Positions 36,910 through 44,484 of a stretch of 64,000 bases of DNA are shown piece by piece. Each line of letters starts with the position of its first letter. Within the stretch, counting starts at the first letter, position 1. Position numbers and translations under genes: made by a program. This stretch comes from Oscillospiraceae bacterium (GTDB lineage Bacteria > Bacillota > Clostridia > Oscillospirales > Ruminococcaceae): assembly GCA_025758045.1 (NCBI GenBank), contig CP107208.1:2170001-2234000 (forward strand), in the 5' to 3' direction. A model generated the notes under the pieces. That model was not told the origin of the DNA. It worked only from the letters and a program-made list of their open reading frames with translations, and searched no databases.

Positions 36910-37938
36910 ATGAAAGTAATCAAGTTGGCTGAGCCTTGGAAAATCTCTTGCGTTGACATTGAAAAGCCCGTGCCGAAACCCGGCGAGGCTTTGATCAAGG
37001 TGGTCGCCGCCGGCATCTGCGGCAGTGACATCGGTGCTTTCCGCGGCACCAATGGTCTGGTTTCTTATCCCCGCGTCATCGGCCACGAGCTGGCTGGCAT
37101 TGTGGAATCCATCCCGGAGAACAACAAGAACGGCATCAAAGTCGGCGACCGTGTTGTAGTGGACCCGTACCTGTACTGCGGCCACTGCTATCCCTGCCGC
37201 ATCGGCCGTACCAACTGCTGCACCGACCTGAAGGTTCTGGGTGTGCATGTAGACGGCGGCATGGCTGAGTACTACTGCCACCCCGCTGATATGCTCATCA
37301 AGATCCCCGAGGGCATGAGCTGGGAGCAGGCCGCTATGGCCGAACCCCTGACCATCAGCCTGCACGGCATCCATCGCGGCGGCCTGCAGGCCGGCGAGTA
37401 CTGCGCCATCATCGGTGCAGGCCCCATCGGCCTGGTTGCCGGTATGGTTGCCCAGGCTTACGGTGCTCATGCCATCCTGCTCGACCTCGTGCAGGAGCGC
37501 CTGGACTTCGCCAAGAGCCTTGGCATCGAGTATGTCATCAACTCCGGCAAGGAAGATCCCGTTGAGCGCATCAAGGAAATCACCGGCGGCGAGATGGCGC
37601 ATCAGGTCATGGAGTGCTCCGGCGCCAACCCTGCTATCCGCCAGACCTTCGACCTGGTCTCCAACGCAGGCCGCATCACCCTGACCGGCTGGCCCAAGAA
37701 GGAAACCAGCCTGCCCACCGATGTCATCACCAAGAAGGAAATCGACATCCGCGGTGCCCGCACCAGTGCTGGCGAATTTGAGGAGGCTCTGGACCTCATC
37801 AACAGCCGCAAGGTCGATATGATGAAGATTCTGACCAAGACTGTCACCATGGACGAGGCTCCCGATACCATCGTGGATATCGAGAAGAATCCCGGCAACT
37901 ACATGAAGGTCGTCGTCCGCGTCAGCAATGACGACTAA
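36910..37938 (+). CDS. Zinc-binding MDR alcohol dehydrogenase
   Basis: This 342-residue medium-chain dehydrogenase has the catalytic zinc block GICGSDIGAF and GHELAGIVE, the structural zinc cysteines in YCGHCYPCRIGRTNCC, and the cofactor motif IIGAGPIGLVAGMVA. It resembles L-galactonate 5-dehydrogenase, sorbitol dehydrogenase and L-threonine dehydrogenase. The neighbours favour a sugar-acid substrate. ATG at 36910 follows AAAGG. It closes the operon and is followed by a very strong terminator. Confidence 0.9.
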   Translation: MKVIKLAEPWKISCVDIEKPVPKPGEALIKVVAAGICGSDIGAFRGTNGLVSYPRVIGHELAGIVESIPENNKNGIKVGDRVVVDPYLYCGHCYPCRIGRTNCCTDLKVLGVHVDGGMAEYYCHPADMLIKIPEGMSWEQAAMAEPLTISLHGIHRGGLQAGEYCAIIGAGPIGLVAGMVAQAYGAHAILLDLVQERLDFAKSLGIEYVINSGKEDPVERIKEITGGEMAHQVMECSGANPAIRQTFDLVSNAGRITLTGWPKKETSLPTDVITKKEIDIRGARTSAGEFEEALDLINSRKVDMMKILTKTVTMDEAPDTIVDIEKNPGNYMKVVVRVSNDD

Positions 37939-37980
37939 GCATTAAACAATTCCGTATCTCAATATATCTCCCATTAAGGC

Positions 37981-38023
37981 AGCCCGCCCGGAAGTTCTCT
38001 CGCTTCCGGGCGGGCTGTTTTTT
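37981..38023 (+). terminator. Terminator of the YiaK-like operon
   Basis: AGCCCGCCCGGAAG and CTTCCGGGCGGGCT pair over 14 bases, followed by GTTTTTT. Confidence 0.94.
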
Positions 38024-38049
38024 GTGCTTTATTTATGTGCAGTCAAATA

Positions 38050-38080
38050 AAAAATCCCTGCCGCCAAAACGGGGCAGGGA
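38050..38080 (-). terminator. Terminator of the ACP mini-operon
   Basis: On the minus strand TCCCTGCC and GGCAGGGA pair and are followed by TTTTTTA. It lies 17 nt after the GNAT gene stop. Confidence 0.88.
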
Positions 38081-38096
38081 AGAGAGGCGCATAAAG

Positions 38097-39092
38097 CTAT
38101 TTCAGGTTGGGGCGGTCCTGGTCGCCGTCAGCCTTGAACAGTACAAAGTTTTCCGGCTTGTTGGTAAAGTAGTAATACTCGGTGTTTTCCAGCAGTGGAG
38201 GGGTCAGATAGTTGGGGATGACGCTGCCGTCGCCCTCCAGCCGCTCGGTAAAACCGGCGGCCTGCCAGACTTCGGCGGGAATACCGGCGTTGTAGCAGTC
38301 CATATATTCGCCGCCTGCGCGGTTTAGTATGGCGTCCAGTGCACCACCCAAACGGGGCAGAACGGCATCCTCGCCAATGAAGTCCACCAGCCGCACCACC
38401 GGCACGCAGCCGGTCTCCTCAGCGGTTACGGTGCGGGTCACCACGTAGGCCAGCAGCTTGCCGTTTCCCCGCGCGGCCCAGACATCGTAGTGGAAGTAGG
38501 GATAACGGAAATACCGCCGCCGCAGATACCAGGTATCCTTCACCGGCGTGTGGGGCGTGGCAGGCATCCCCAGCGGGATCAGGTCGGCCGCGTCCTCTAC
38601 TTTTTCCAGCCCTAAATCACGCTGGACCGGGGGCAGTATGTACCGCAGCGGTTTGGCCAGCTGGTAATCCTTGCGGCGGCCCAGACGGTAATAGTGGGGC
38701 AGGCGCTCAGCCTTCCACCCCAAAAACTGGTAGAATGTGCAGGTGTTGGGGCGGATGTTGTTGCAGGCCAGCACGTTGGCATGCAGCAGGTCGGGCAGGG
38801 CGTTCATCAGCTCCAGCCCTACGCCGTTGCGGCCTTTGACGGCCACCCACACGCTGACCCACACATCGGGGCGACGGTTCGTGTTGGCCAGGATGTACCC
38901 GGCGGCACTGACGTACTTACCGTCATCCTCGGCCACCGCAAACTGGGGCACGCCGCCGCGGCCCGCATAATAGTGGTGGTACAACTCCGGCCGGTTGATG
39001 AGCGGCAGACGCATATCAAAATTGGCATTGATAAAATCGATGATCGCCTGATCTTCACCCAGGCGGGCCAGGCGGAATGTTACCTCAGACAA
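38097..39092 (-). CDS. GNAT-like acyltransferase in the ACP mini-operon
   Basis: This 331-residue protein has an N-terminal half that looks like a GNAT N-acyltransferase (TFRLARLGEDQAIIDFINAN, then VWVSVWVAVKGRNGVGLELM as the CoA-binding region, and NIRPNTCTFYQFLGWKAERL). The C-terminal half is less clear and may be a second, degenerate GNAT domain (YMDCYNAGIPAEVWQAAGF). The start is TTG at 39092, with GGGAGG eight bases upstream inside the SDR gene, so the two genes overlap by eight bases. Its likely role is to transfer the acyl group made by its neighbours onto an amino group. The acceptor is unknown. Confidence 0.72.
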   Translation of the reverse strand: MSEVTFRLARLGEDQAIIDFINANFDMRLPLINRPELYHHYYAGRGGVPQFAVAEDDGKYVSAAGYILANTNRRPDVWVSVWVAVKGRNGVGLELMNALPDLLHANVLACNNIRPNTCTFYQFLGWKAERLPHYYRLGRRKDYQLAKPLRYILPPVQRDLGLEKVEDAADLIPLGMPATPHTPVKDTWYLRRRYFRYPYFHYDVWAARGNGKLLAYVVTRTVTAEETGCVPVVRLVDFIGEDAVLPRLGGALDAILNRAGGEYMDCYNAGIPAEVWQAAGFTERLEGDGSVIPNYLTPPLLENTEYYYFTNKPENFVLFKADGDQDRPNLK

Positions 39093-39828
39093 TGGCCGAA
39101 CCTCCCGTCACCGGCAGCGTTACGCCGGTAATGAAGCCTGCCTCATCCGAGAGCAGGAACGCCATAGCGGGCACCACGTCGGCCGGGGTGGCGTTGCGGC
39201 CCATAGGGTTGTCCTCGGCAGCCGCCTGCACGATGAGGTCGGGGGTGTCCTTCAGGAAGTGGGTCTCCATCATGCTGGGGGCCACGCAGTTGACCGTGAC
39301 GCCGAACTTGGCGTACTCCACGGCCAGGCTCTTCACCAGCCCGCCGATGGCGCTCTTGGCCATCACATAAGCGGCGGTGTTTTTGGGCGGGCAGCCGATG
39401 GTGTAGCTGGTCTGGATGAACAGCACACGGCCAAACTTGGCACGGGCCATGGCAGGCAGCACGGCTTTGCAGATGCGCACGGCACTGTGGACTTCGATCT
39501 CCAAATCCAGATCAAACCGGCGCTGGTCAAAAGCCTTGAACTTGGTGTTGACTACCGGCAAAGCAGGCAGGTGGATAAAGTGGGTCGGGGCCGGGGCGTC
39601 CGCTGCCAGCACCTCCACAAAAGCGTCCACCTTGGCGCGGTCGGAAAGATCTACGTCGTAGGTGCGCAGCTGGCCGGGATACCTGCGGCACAACTCGGCC
39701 ATTTTGGCCAGGTCGCCGCATCCCTGGGCCAGAACCAGCGTGTCGGCCGGGGCGTTGTGCAGCAGCCGCTCGATCAGCGTGCGGCCCACATCGCTGGTGG
39801 CGCCGGTGATCAGGTAAGTATATGCCAT
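39085..39828 (-). CDS. SDR family ketoreductase in the ACP mini-operon
   Basis: This 247-residue short-chain dehydrogenase has cofactor motif ITGATSDVGRTL, active-site Ser in IQTSYT, and Tyr/Lys in AAYVMAKSAIGG. The end GFITGVTLPVTGGSAIV is typical of 3-oxoacyl-ACP reductases (FabG-like). It lies between a MaoC-like hydratase and a GNAT-like gene on the same strand, with an ACP gene upstream, so its substrate is probably a 3-oxoacyl thioester on that ACP. Confidence 0.85.
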   Translation of the reverse strand: MAYTYLITGATSDVGRTLIERLLHNAPADTLVLAQGCGDLAKMAELCRRYPGQLRTYDVDLSDRAKVDAFVEVLAADAPAPTHFIHLPALPVVNTKFKAFDQRRFDLDLEIEVHSAVRICKAVLPAMARAKFGRVLFIQTSYTIGCPPKNTAAYVMAKSAIGGLVKSLAVEYAKFGVTVNCVAPSMMETHFLKDTPDLIVQAAAEDNPMGRNATPADVVPAMAFLLSDEAGFITGVTLPVTGGSAIV

Positions 39829-39858
39829 GGGAAAAACCTCCCTTACAAATCGTTAAAG

Positions 39859-40275
39859 TTACTTGGCAAGCCCGGCCTTGATGATGCCGCGGGTGACCCG
39901 CTTGCCGTCCTGATTGGTGATGACAGCCTTGATCTCAGCCTCGCTGCCGATCTCGCTCACACGCTCCACGGTGCCCTTGACGGTCAGCGTATCGCCGATG
40001 AAGATGGGCTTGGCAAACTTGCACTCGACCCCATGCAGCAGGCAGTGCTCGCCGGGCAGGTAAACGCCCGCTAGGGTGGAAAAAAAGCTGGCCCCCAGCA
40101 TGCCGTACACCACCCGGCCGGGAAAGCCGCGGTCCTTGGCATAATCGGCATCGATGTGGATGGGGGAGACATCGCCGGTAATGGCCTTGAACTGATCCAT
40201 CATTTCGGCGGTGACGGTGACGGTGAATTCCTCACTCAAACCGGGCACCATCTCGGCAAGGGTATAGTGATTCAT
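39859..40275 (-). CDS. MaoC family (R)-specific hydratase/dehydratase
   Basis: This 138-residue hot-dog-fold protein has the catalytic Asp/His signature ITGDVSPIHIDADYA of R-specific enoyl-acyl hydratases, and KPIFIGDTLTVKGTVE of the MaoC family. It interconverts 2-enoyl and (R)-3-hydroxyacyl thioesters. GAGGAGGATGT precedes the ATG. Together with the ketoreductase and ACP it forms a minimal acyl-modifying set. Confidence 0.88.
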   Translation of the reverse strand: MNHYTLAEMVPGLSEEFTVTVTAEMMDQFKAITGDVSPIHIDADYAKDRGFPGRVVYGMLGASFFSTLAGVYLPGEHCLLHGVECKFAKPIFIGDTLTVKGTVERVSEIGSEAEIKAVITNQDGKRVTRGIIKAGLAK

Positions 40276-40356
40276 ACATCCTCCTCGTGAGCTGTGAAGC
40301 TGCGAAAAAAAGGCGGCACCGGCCGCCTAAAATATTTTTTGAGGTGTGCACCTGCT

Positions 40357-40382
40357 TGCAGGGGCGAGCATTGTTCACCCGT
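40357..40382. repeat. Dispersed TGTAGGGG...CCCG palindrome, copy 3 (diverged)
   Basis: TGCAGGGGCGAGCATTG followed by TTCACCCG lies between the MaoC-like gene and the acyl carrier protein gene. It matches the other copies in the GGGGCGA...GC...CCCG core. Confidence 0.5.
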
Positions 40383-40404
40383 GGGCTGCAAAACAGGATG
40401 TGAA

Positions 40405-40644
40405 TTACACCATCCGTGCAACCAGATCCAGCAAATCACCGACGTCCTTCAAACCGCGCACGTCAGAGAGCTTGAACTTGATGTTGAACTTCTTCTCGAT
40501 AGCGGTCAGCAGGTTGATCTGCTCCAGGCTGTCCCAATCCTCGATGTCATCGGCGCAGGTGGCGCGGGTGATCTCCAGGGTGTCATCATCAAAATTATCG
40601 CGGAAAATATCCTGCACAGCGGCCAAAATTTCCTGTTCAGTCAT
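40405..40644 (-). CDS. Acyl carrier protein (accessory)
   Basis: This 79-residue four-helix carrier protein has the phosphopantetheine attachment serine at about residue 39, in DIEDWDSLEQINLL. That sequence, with DWDSL rather than the DSLDTVEL of fatty-acid AcpP, is typical of carriers used in secondary pathways such as polysaccharide acylation or lipopeptides. AAGGAG lies upstream of the ATG at 40644, and a good promoter precedes it. It is the first gene of the operon ACP, MaoC, SDR, GNAT. No ketosynthase or AMP-ligase is encoded nearby. Confidence 0.9.
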   Translation of the reverse strand: MTEQEILAAVQDIFRDNFDDDTLEITRATCADDIEDWDSLEQINLLTAIEKKFNIKFKLSDVRGLKDVGDLLDLVARMV

Positions 40645-40689
40645 AATAGGGTACTCCTTTATTTTACCTTTAATATGGTAGTTACCTAT

Positions 40690-40718
40690 AATATACCATA
40701 AAACACCCCGCCGTGCAA
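40690..40718 (-). promoter_or_regulatory. Promoter of the ACP mini-operon
   Basis: On the minus strand TTGCAC (40713-40718) and TATATT (40690-40695) are 17 nt apart, about 45 nt before the ACP start codon. Confidence 0.72.
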
Positions 40719-40732
40719 GGCAATTTCGCGCT

Positions 40733-41041
40733 TTACAGGCCGTAATCTTCCAGCCGTTTCTGCAGTTCGCGCTCGTCGGTAATGGGCACGCCCTGCTGCA
40801 AAGCCAAAGCGTCGCCTTCGGGCAAAAGGCGGGTGTAAATTTCATCGTACCGGGCCAGCGGGCCGCTGCCGTCGATGGTATACAGCGCCGGATGGCCGCC
40901 GTTGTCTTTTAACAGATACTGCGGCTCGGCCCGCTGCTGGCCCCGGATAAACCACCAGATGCCCGCCGCAATGCAAAGCACTGCCAGCGCCCCCAGCAGC
41001 GAAAGGTACAAATATTTCGCTGATTTTTGTGCATTTCCCAT
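40733..41041 (-). CDS. BofC C-terminal-like membrane-anchored protein
   Basis: This 102-residue protein has a single N-terminal membrane helix (YLYLSLLGALAVLCIAAGIWWF). The remaining part, YLLKDNGGHPALYTIDGSG...IYTRLLPEGDALALQQGVPI...LEDYGL, resembles the BofC C-terminal domain. In Bacillus, BofC restrains the SpoIVB protease during sporulation; in Clostridia such short proteins occur widely and their role is not known. ATG at 41041 follows AAAGGAG. The assignment is by motif resemblance only. Confidence 0.6.
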   Translation of the reverse strand: MGNAQKSAKYLYLSLLGALAVLCIAAGIWWFIRGQQRAEPQYLLKDNGGHPALYTIDGSGPLARYDEIYTRLLPEGDALALQQGVPITDERELQKRLEDYGL

Positions 41042-41143
41042 AGTTTCACGCTCCTTTCCCACTAGTATGGACGCAGTATCGCCACAAAATCAAAAAGTTG
41101 TGAATTTTGTCTGCGGGGGTATACTTTTTCTGTCTGTTTGTGC

Positions 41144-41149
41144 TATAAT
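41144..41149 (+). promoter_or_regulatory. Extended -10 promoter of the PBP gene
   Basis: TGCTATAAT has a perfect -10 hexamer with the TGn extension. No good -35 box is visible, as is usual for extended -10 promoters. Confidence 0.6.
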
Positions 41150-41231
41150 CTATCCTATAGCATTATGCGATTCTGTGTGACGGCTTTTGCTGTACGCTTT
41201 GCTTTATTATGAGATTAAGGAGGCGGTTCCC

Positions 41232-43775
41232 ATAGAACCCAAACAGCCGCGCCACATTTCAACCGATGGCGTAAAATCTACCGCAGGGGCCACCGGGCAG
41301 CCGGTACCCAAGAAAAAGAAACCGAAGCGTAAGCGCCACCCGGTGGCGGCGTTCTTCCGCTTTATCGGCTGCCTGCTTTGCGTCTGCGTCATGGCGGCCA
41401 GCGTAGGCGGCGTCCTGCTCTCGATGTACATCGTGCAGGTCACGGCAAACGATGGCGATGTCCTGGACCTGGATAACCAGAAAAACAAACAGACCACCAT
41501 TGTCTACGACAAAAACAGCGACGAGTACGCCACCCTGACCAAGGGCGAGAACCGTATCTGGCGCGAGCTTTCCGCCATGCCGGAGAACCTCCAGCACGCG
41601 GTTATCGCTATCGAGGATAAGGACTTCTACAACGAGCCCGGCATCAATATCAAGCGTACCATCGGTGCCGCGCTGAACGAGTTTACCGACCATGCACTGT
41701 ACGGCTCCCAGCAGGGTGCATCCACGCTGGAACAGCAGCTGATCAAAAACCTGACCGGCGATAATGAGACTGACAAGATGCGTAAGGTGCGTGAGATCTT
41801 CCGCGCCCTGGGTCTGTCCAACAAGTACAGCAAAGAGACCGTTCTGGAAGCCTACCTCAACACCATCCCGCTGACCGGTATCGTTTGCGGCATGGAGGCC
41901 GGCGCCAACGAGTACTTTGGCAAGCATGTCGAGGATCTGACCCTCTCTGAGTGCGCCATCCTCGCATCCATCACCAAGAACCCGACCAAGTACAACCCCT
42001 TCACCAACCCCGAACAGTTGATGAAGCGCCGCAACCACGTGCTGTATGAGATGTACAACCAGGGCTACATCACCGAGGATGAGTATAATTCCGCAACGGC
42101 GGAGACCATCAAGGTGGTGGAGAGCAAGGGCGGTGCCGAGAACGTGACCCGCACCTCCAACAACTCCTACTTCACCGATGCACTCTACTATGAGCTGCTC
42201 AACGACCTGCAGGAGAAGGCCAACTACACGGCCGAGGAAGCCAGCTCGCTGATCTTCAACGGCGGCCTGCGCGTCTACTCCACCGTCGATCCCAAGGTCC
42301 AGAGCGTCATCGAGGAAGAACTGTACAACGCCGATGACGCCATTCCGGCCCTCTGGCACGAAGCGCCGGTCGCCCTGCGCGACTACCCGGCGGATAGCAG
42401 CAGTTGGGACGATGTGCAGTACGACGAAGCCACCGGCCTGCCCGTCACCAAGGACGGCTACGCTGTCTACGGCGTCGAGGACATCCCCGTCTACGAGGAT
42501 GATGCCGAGACTGAACTGAAGAAGGGCACCTCCACCGACCCGAACTATCCCAACGATGACACCGTCTACCTCTGCGTGTACGAGAAAGTCCGCACCGAGG
42601 CTTCGGCTGCGATCCTGGACTATAACGGCAACATCCTGGGCATCGGCGGCGGCATTGGCGAAAAGCAGTACGACCTGGGCACCAACCGCGCCACGATCCC
42701 GCACCAGACCGGTTCTACCATGAAGCCCATCGGCGCCTACTGCCTGGCGCTGGATTACGGCCTGATCAACTACTCTTCCCAGATTCTGGACGCGCCGTTC
42801 TATTCGGCTGCTGATAAGGAAGTGCTGAAAGAGCAGTACTCTTATATGGACAAGTACTCCGCTGCAGCCCAGTCCCGCAGCGACATCTGGCGCGATTGGC
42901 CCACCAACTACGGCGGTGCCGGCGGCCAGGGCAACCCCATGCTGGTGTATGACGCCCTGCGTCAGTCCTACAACACGGTGGCTGTCTGGGTCGGCAACAT
43001 GGTCGGCGTGGATTACCTGTACAACTTCGTGCATGATACGCTGGAATGCAGCTATATCAGCGCCGAAAACGATATGGACCTGGCACCTCTGGTGCTGGGC
43101 GGCCAGAGCCGCGGCATGACCGTGGTGCAGCTGGCCGGTGCCTACTCCATCTTCAACGGTGGTACCTTCACCAGCCCGCACTACTATACCGAAGTGGAAG
43201 ATTACCTGGGCAACACGGTGCTGGATAACACCAAGTATATCAACACCACCCAGGCTATCAGCCCCGAGACCGCGCAGATCATGAACCGTATGCTGGCCAA
43301 CGTCCTGAAGACCGGCGGTACGGCTTCCAGCATCGGCGTGCCCCAGGCAGGCGGTATGGACGCGGTCGCCAAGACCGGTACTACCAGCAACAACAAGGAT
43401 TACACCTTCGCTGCCCTGACCCCCTACTACGTCACGGCCCTGTGGTGGGGCTTTGACCGCCCGGAGGATATGTCCCAGTACAGCGGCGGTAAATACGGTA
43501 CGCCCATCCAGAAAGCCTGGAAGAACATGATGGAAGAGCTGCAGGCAGACCTGCCCTACAAGGAGTTTGCCACCAGCGAAAACGTTGTGGAACGTCACTT
43601 CGACACCTCCACGGGCGCCATCATCTCCGGCGGCGGTGCCATTGGCTACTATACCGAGGATAACATGCCTGACAGCAGCTATGCAGCTTCGACGGATGAC
43701 CCCTATGCCGCCCTGGCCCAGGCCGCTGCCGAGGGTGCCCAGGATGGCGACACCACCACCGAACCCACCGAGTAA
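41232..43775 (+). CDS. Class A penicillin-binding protein (PBP1A-type)
   Basis: This bifunctional peptidoglycan transglycosylase/transpeptidase has about 847 residues. A basic cytoplasmic N-terminus (PKKKKPKRKRHP) precedes one membrane helix. The transglycosylase domain has AVIAIEDKDFYNEPG and GASTLEQQLIKNLTG. The transpeptidase domain has SxxK as GSTMKP (about 42712-42729), SYN, and KTGT (43371-43382). The tail is acidic. The start is unusual: AAGGAGG (41217-41223) is followed after eight bases by ATA (41232), not by ATG, GTG or TTG. The nearest in-frame alternatives, TTG at 41187 and 41199, lack ribosome sites. Confidence 0.93.
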   Translation: MEPKQPRHISTDGVKSTAGATGQPVPKKKKPKRKRHPVAAFFRFIGCLLCVCVMAASVGGVLLSMYIVQVTANDGDVLDLDNQKNKQTTIVYDKNSDEYATLTKGENRIWRELSAMPENLQHAVIAIEDKDFYNEPGINIKRTIGAALNEFTDHALYGSQQGASTLEQQLIKNLTGDNETDKMRKVREIFRALGLSNKYSKETVLEAYLNTIPLTGIVCGMEAGANEYFGKHVEDLTLSECAILASITKNPTKYNPFTNPEQLMKRRNHVLYEMYNQGYITEDEYNSATAETIKVVESKGGAENVTRTSNNSYFTDALYYELLNDLQEKANYTAEEASSLIFNGGLRVYSTVDPKVQSVIEEELYNADDAIPALWHEAPVALRDYPADSSSWDDVQYDEATGLPVTKDGYAVYGVEDIPVYEDDAETELKKGTSTDPNYPNDDTVYLCVYEKVRTEASAAILDYNGNILGIGGGIGEKQYDLGTNRATIPHQTGSTMKPIGAYCLALDYGLINYSSQILDAPFYSAADKEVLKEQYSYMDKYSAAAQSRSDIWRDWPTNYGGAGGQGNPMLVYDALRQSYNTVAVWVGNMVGVDYLYNFVHDTLECSYISAENDMDLAPLVLGGQSRGMTVVQLAGAYSIFNGGTFTSPHYYTEVEDYLGNTVLDNTKYINTTQAISPETAQIMNRMLANVLKTGGTASSIGVPQAGGMDAVAKTGTTSNNKDYTFAALTPYYVTALWWGFDRPEDMSQYSGGKYGTPIQKAWKNMMEELQADLPYKEFATSENVVERHFDTSTGAIISGGGAIGYYTEDNMPDSSYAASTDDPYAALAQAAAEGAQDGDTTTEPTE

Positions 43776-43798
43776 AAACAAAAACACTTAAACACAAT

Positions 43799-43832
43799 GT
43801 CCCCTGGCTGTCAAACAGCTGGGGGATTTTTG
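43799..43832 (+). terminator. Terminator after the PBP gene
   Basis: TCCCCTGGCTGT and ACAGCTGGGGGA pair, followed by TTTTTG. Confidence 0.87.
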
Positions 43833-43944
43833 TTTGCGTAACAAATACAGTTGTCTTTACACAAAAACATCGGTGGATAAGGAGGGGCAAACCGTCAAAC
43901 TGCATAAATTGCAGGGAAAATGCGGGAAATTTGCCCTAAAAGAC

Positions 43945-43973
43945 TTGCATAACGGTGTTTTCCGTGTTATAGT
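43945..43973 (+). promoter_or_regulatory. Promoter of the ACT-hom-thrB-lysC operon
   Basis: TTGCAT (43945-43950) and TATAGT (43968-43973) are 17 nt apart. The spacer contains ACGGTGTTTTCCGT, a small palindrome. Confidence 0.72.
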
Positions 43974-44014
43974 AAATCCTGTTGAAACACAAATGTACGC
44001 AAGGAGGGGACACG

Positions 44015-44443
44015 ATGCCTGAACGTCGTTTCCTATTGGTCGATGCAGATGTTCTGCCGGAAGTTTTCGGTAAGGTATTGCAGGCCAAAGAGCTTTTAGC
44101 CTCGGGGGCAGTGCCCAACATTTCGGCAGCTGCCCGCCAGGCTGGTATTTCCCGCAGTGCTTTCTATAAATATAAGGATACCGTCTTTGATGCCGAGACC
44201 GGCCGCGAGACCATCACCGTGGTGGCCACGCTGCTGGATAAGACGGGCGCCCTGCAGGGGCTGCTGTCCGGCATTTCGGCGGCAGGTGCATCCATCGTGA
44301 CCATCACCCAGTCCCGCCCGGAGAACGGCGCGGCCCAGGTGGAAGTTACCGTGCGCACCGGCACCATGCAGATGACGGTGGACGAGATGCTGACCCGCCT
44401 GTCCCGCCAGCCCTGCGTGGTGGAGATCCACCGCGGCGCATAA
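44015..44443 (+). CDS. ACT domain protein (PheB/UPF0735 type)
   Basis: This 142-residue protein has an N-terminal helix-turn-helix-like segment (ISAAARQAGISRSAFYKYKD) and a C-terminal ACT domain (TVVATLLDKTGALQGLLSGI) that is likely to bind an amino acid. Homologues are often linked to hom and annotated as PheB. AAGGAGGGG precedes the ATG at 44015. As first gene of the threonine operon it could sense an aspartate-family amino acid. DNA binding has not been shown for this family as far as I know. Confidence 0.88.
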   Translation: MPERRFLLVDADVLPEVFGKVLQAKELLASGAVPNISAAARQAGISRSAFYKYKDTVFDAETGRETITVVATLLDKTGALQGLLSGISAAGASIVTITQSRPENGAAQVEVTVRTGTMQMTVDEMLTRLSRQPCVVEIHRGA

Positions 44444-44484
44444 ACGGCCTTATCTGCAAGAAATACCGAAAGGGGAATTTTCTC

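Noticed and set aside
41187..41231. TTG at 41187 as the start of the PBP gene
   Set aside because: It lacks a ribosome site. The AAGGAGG at 41217-41223 lies inside this extension and points to 41232.
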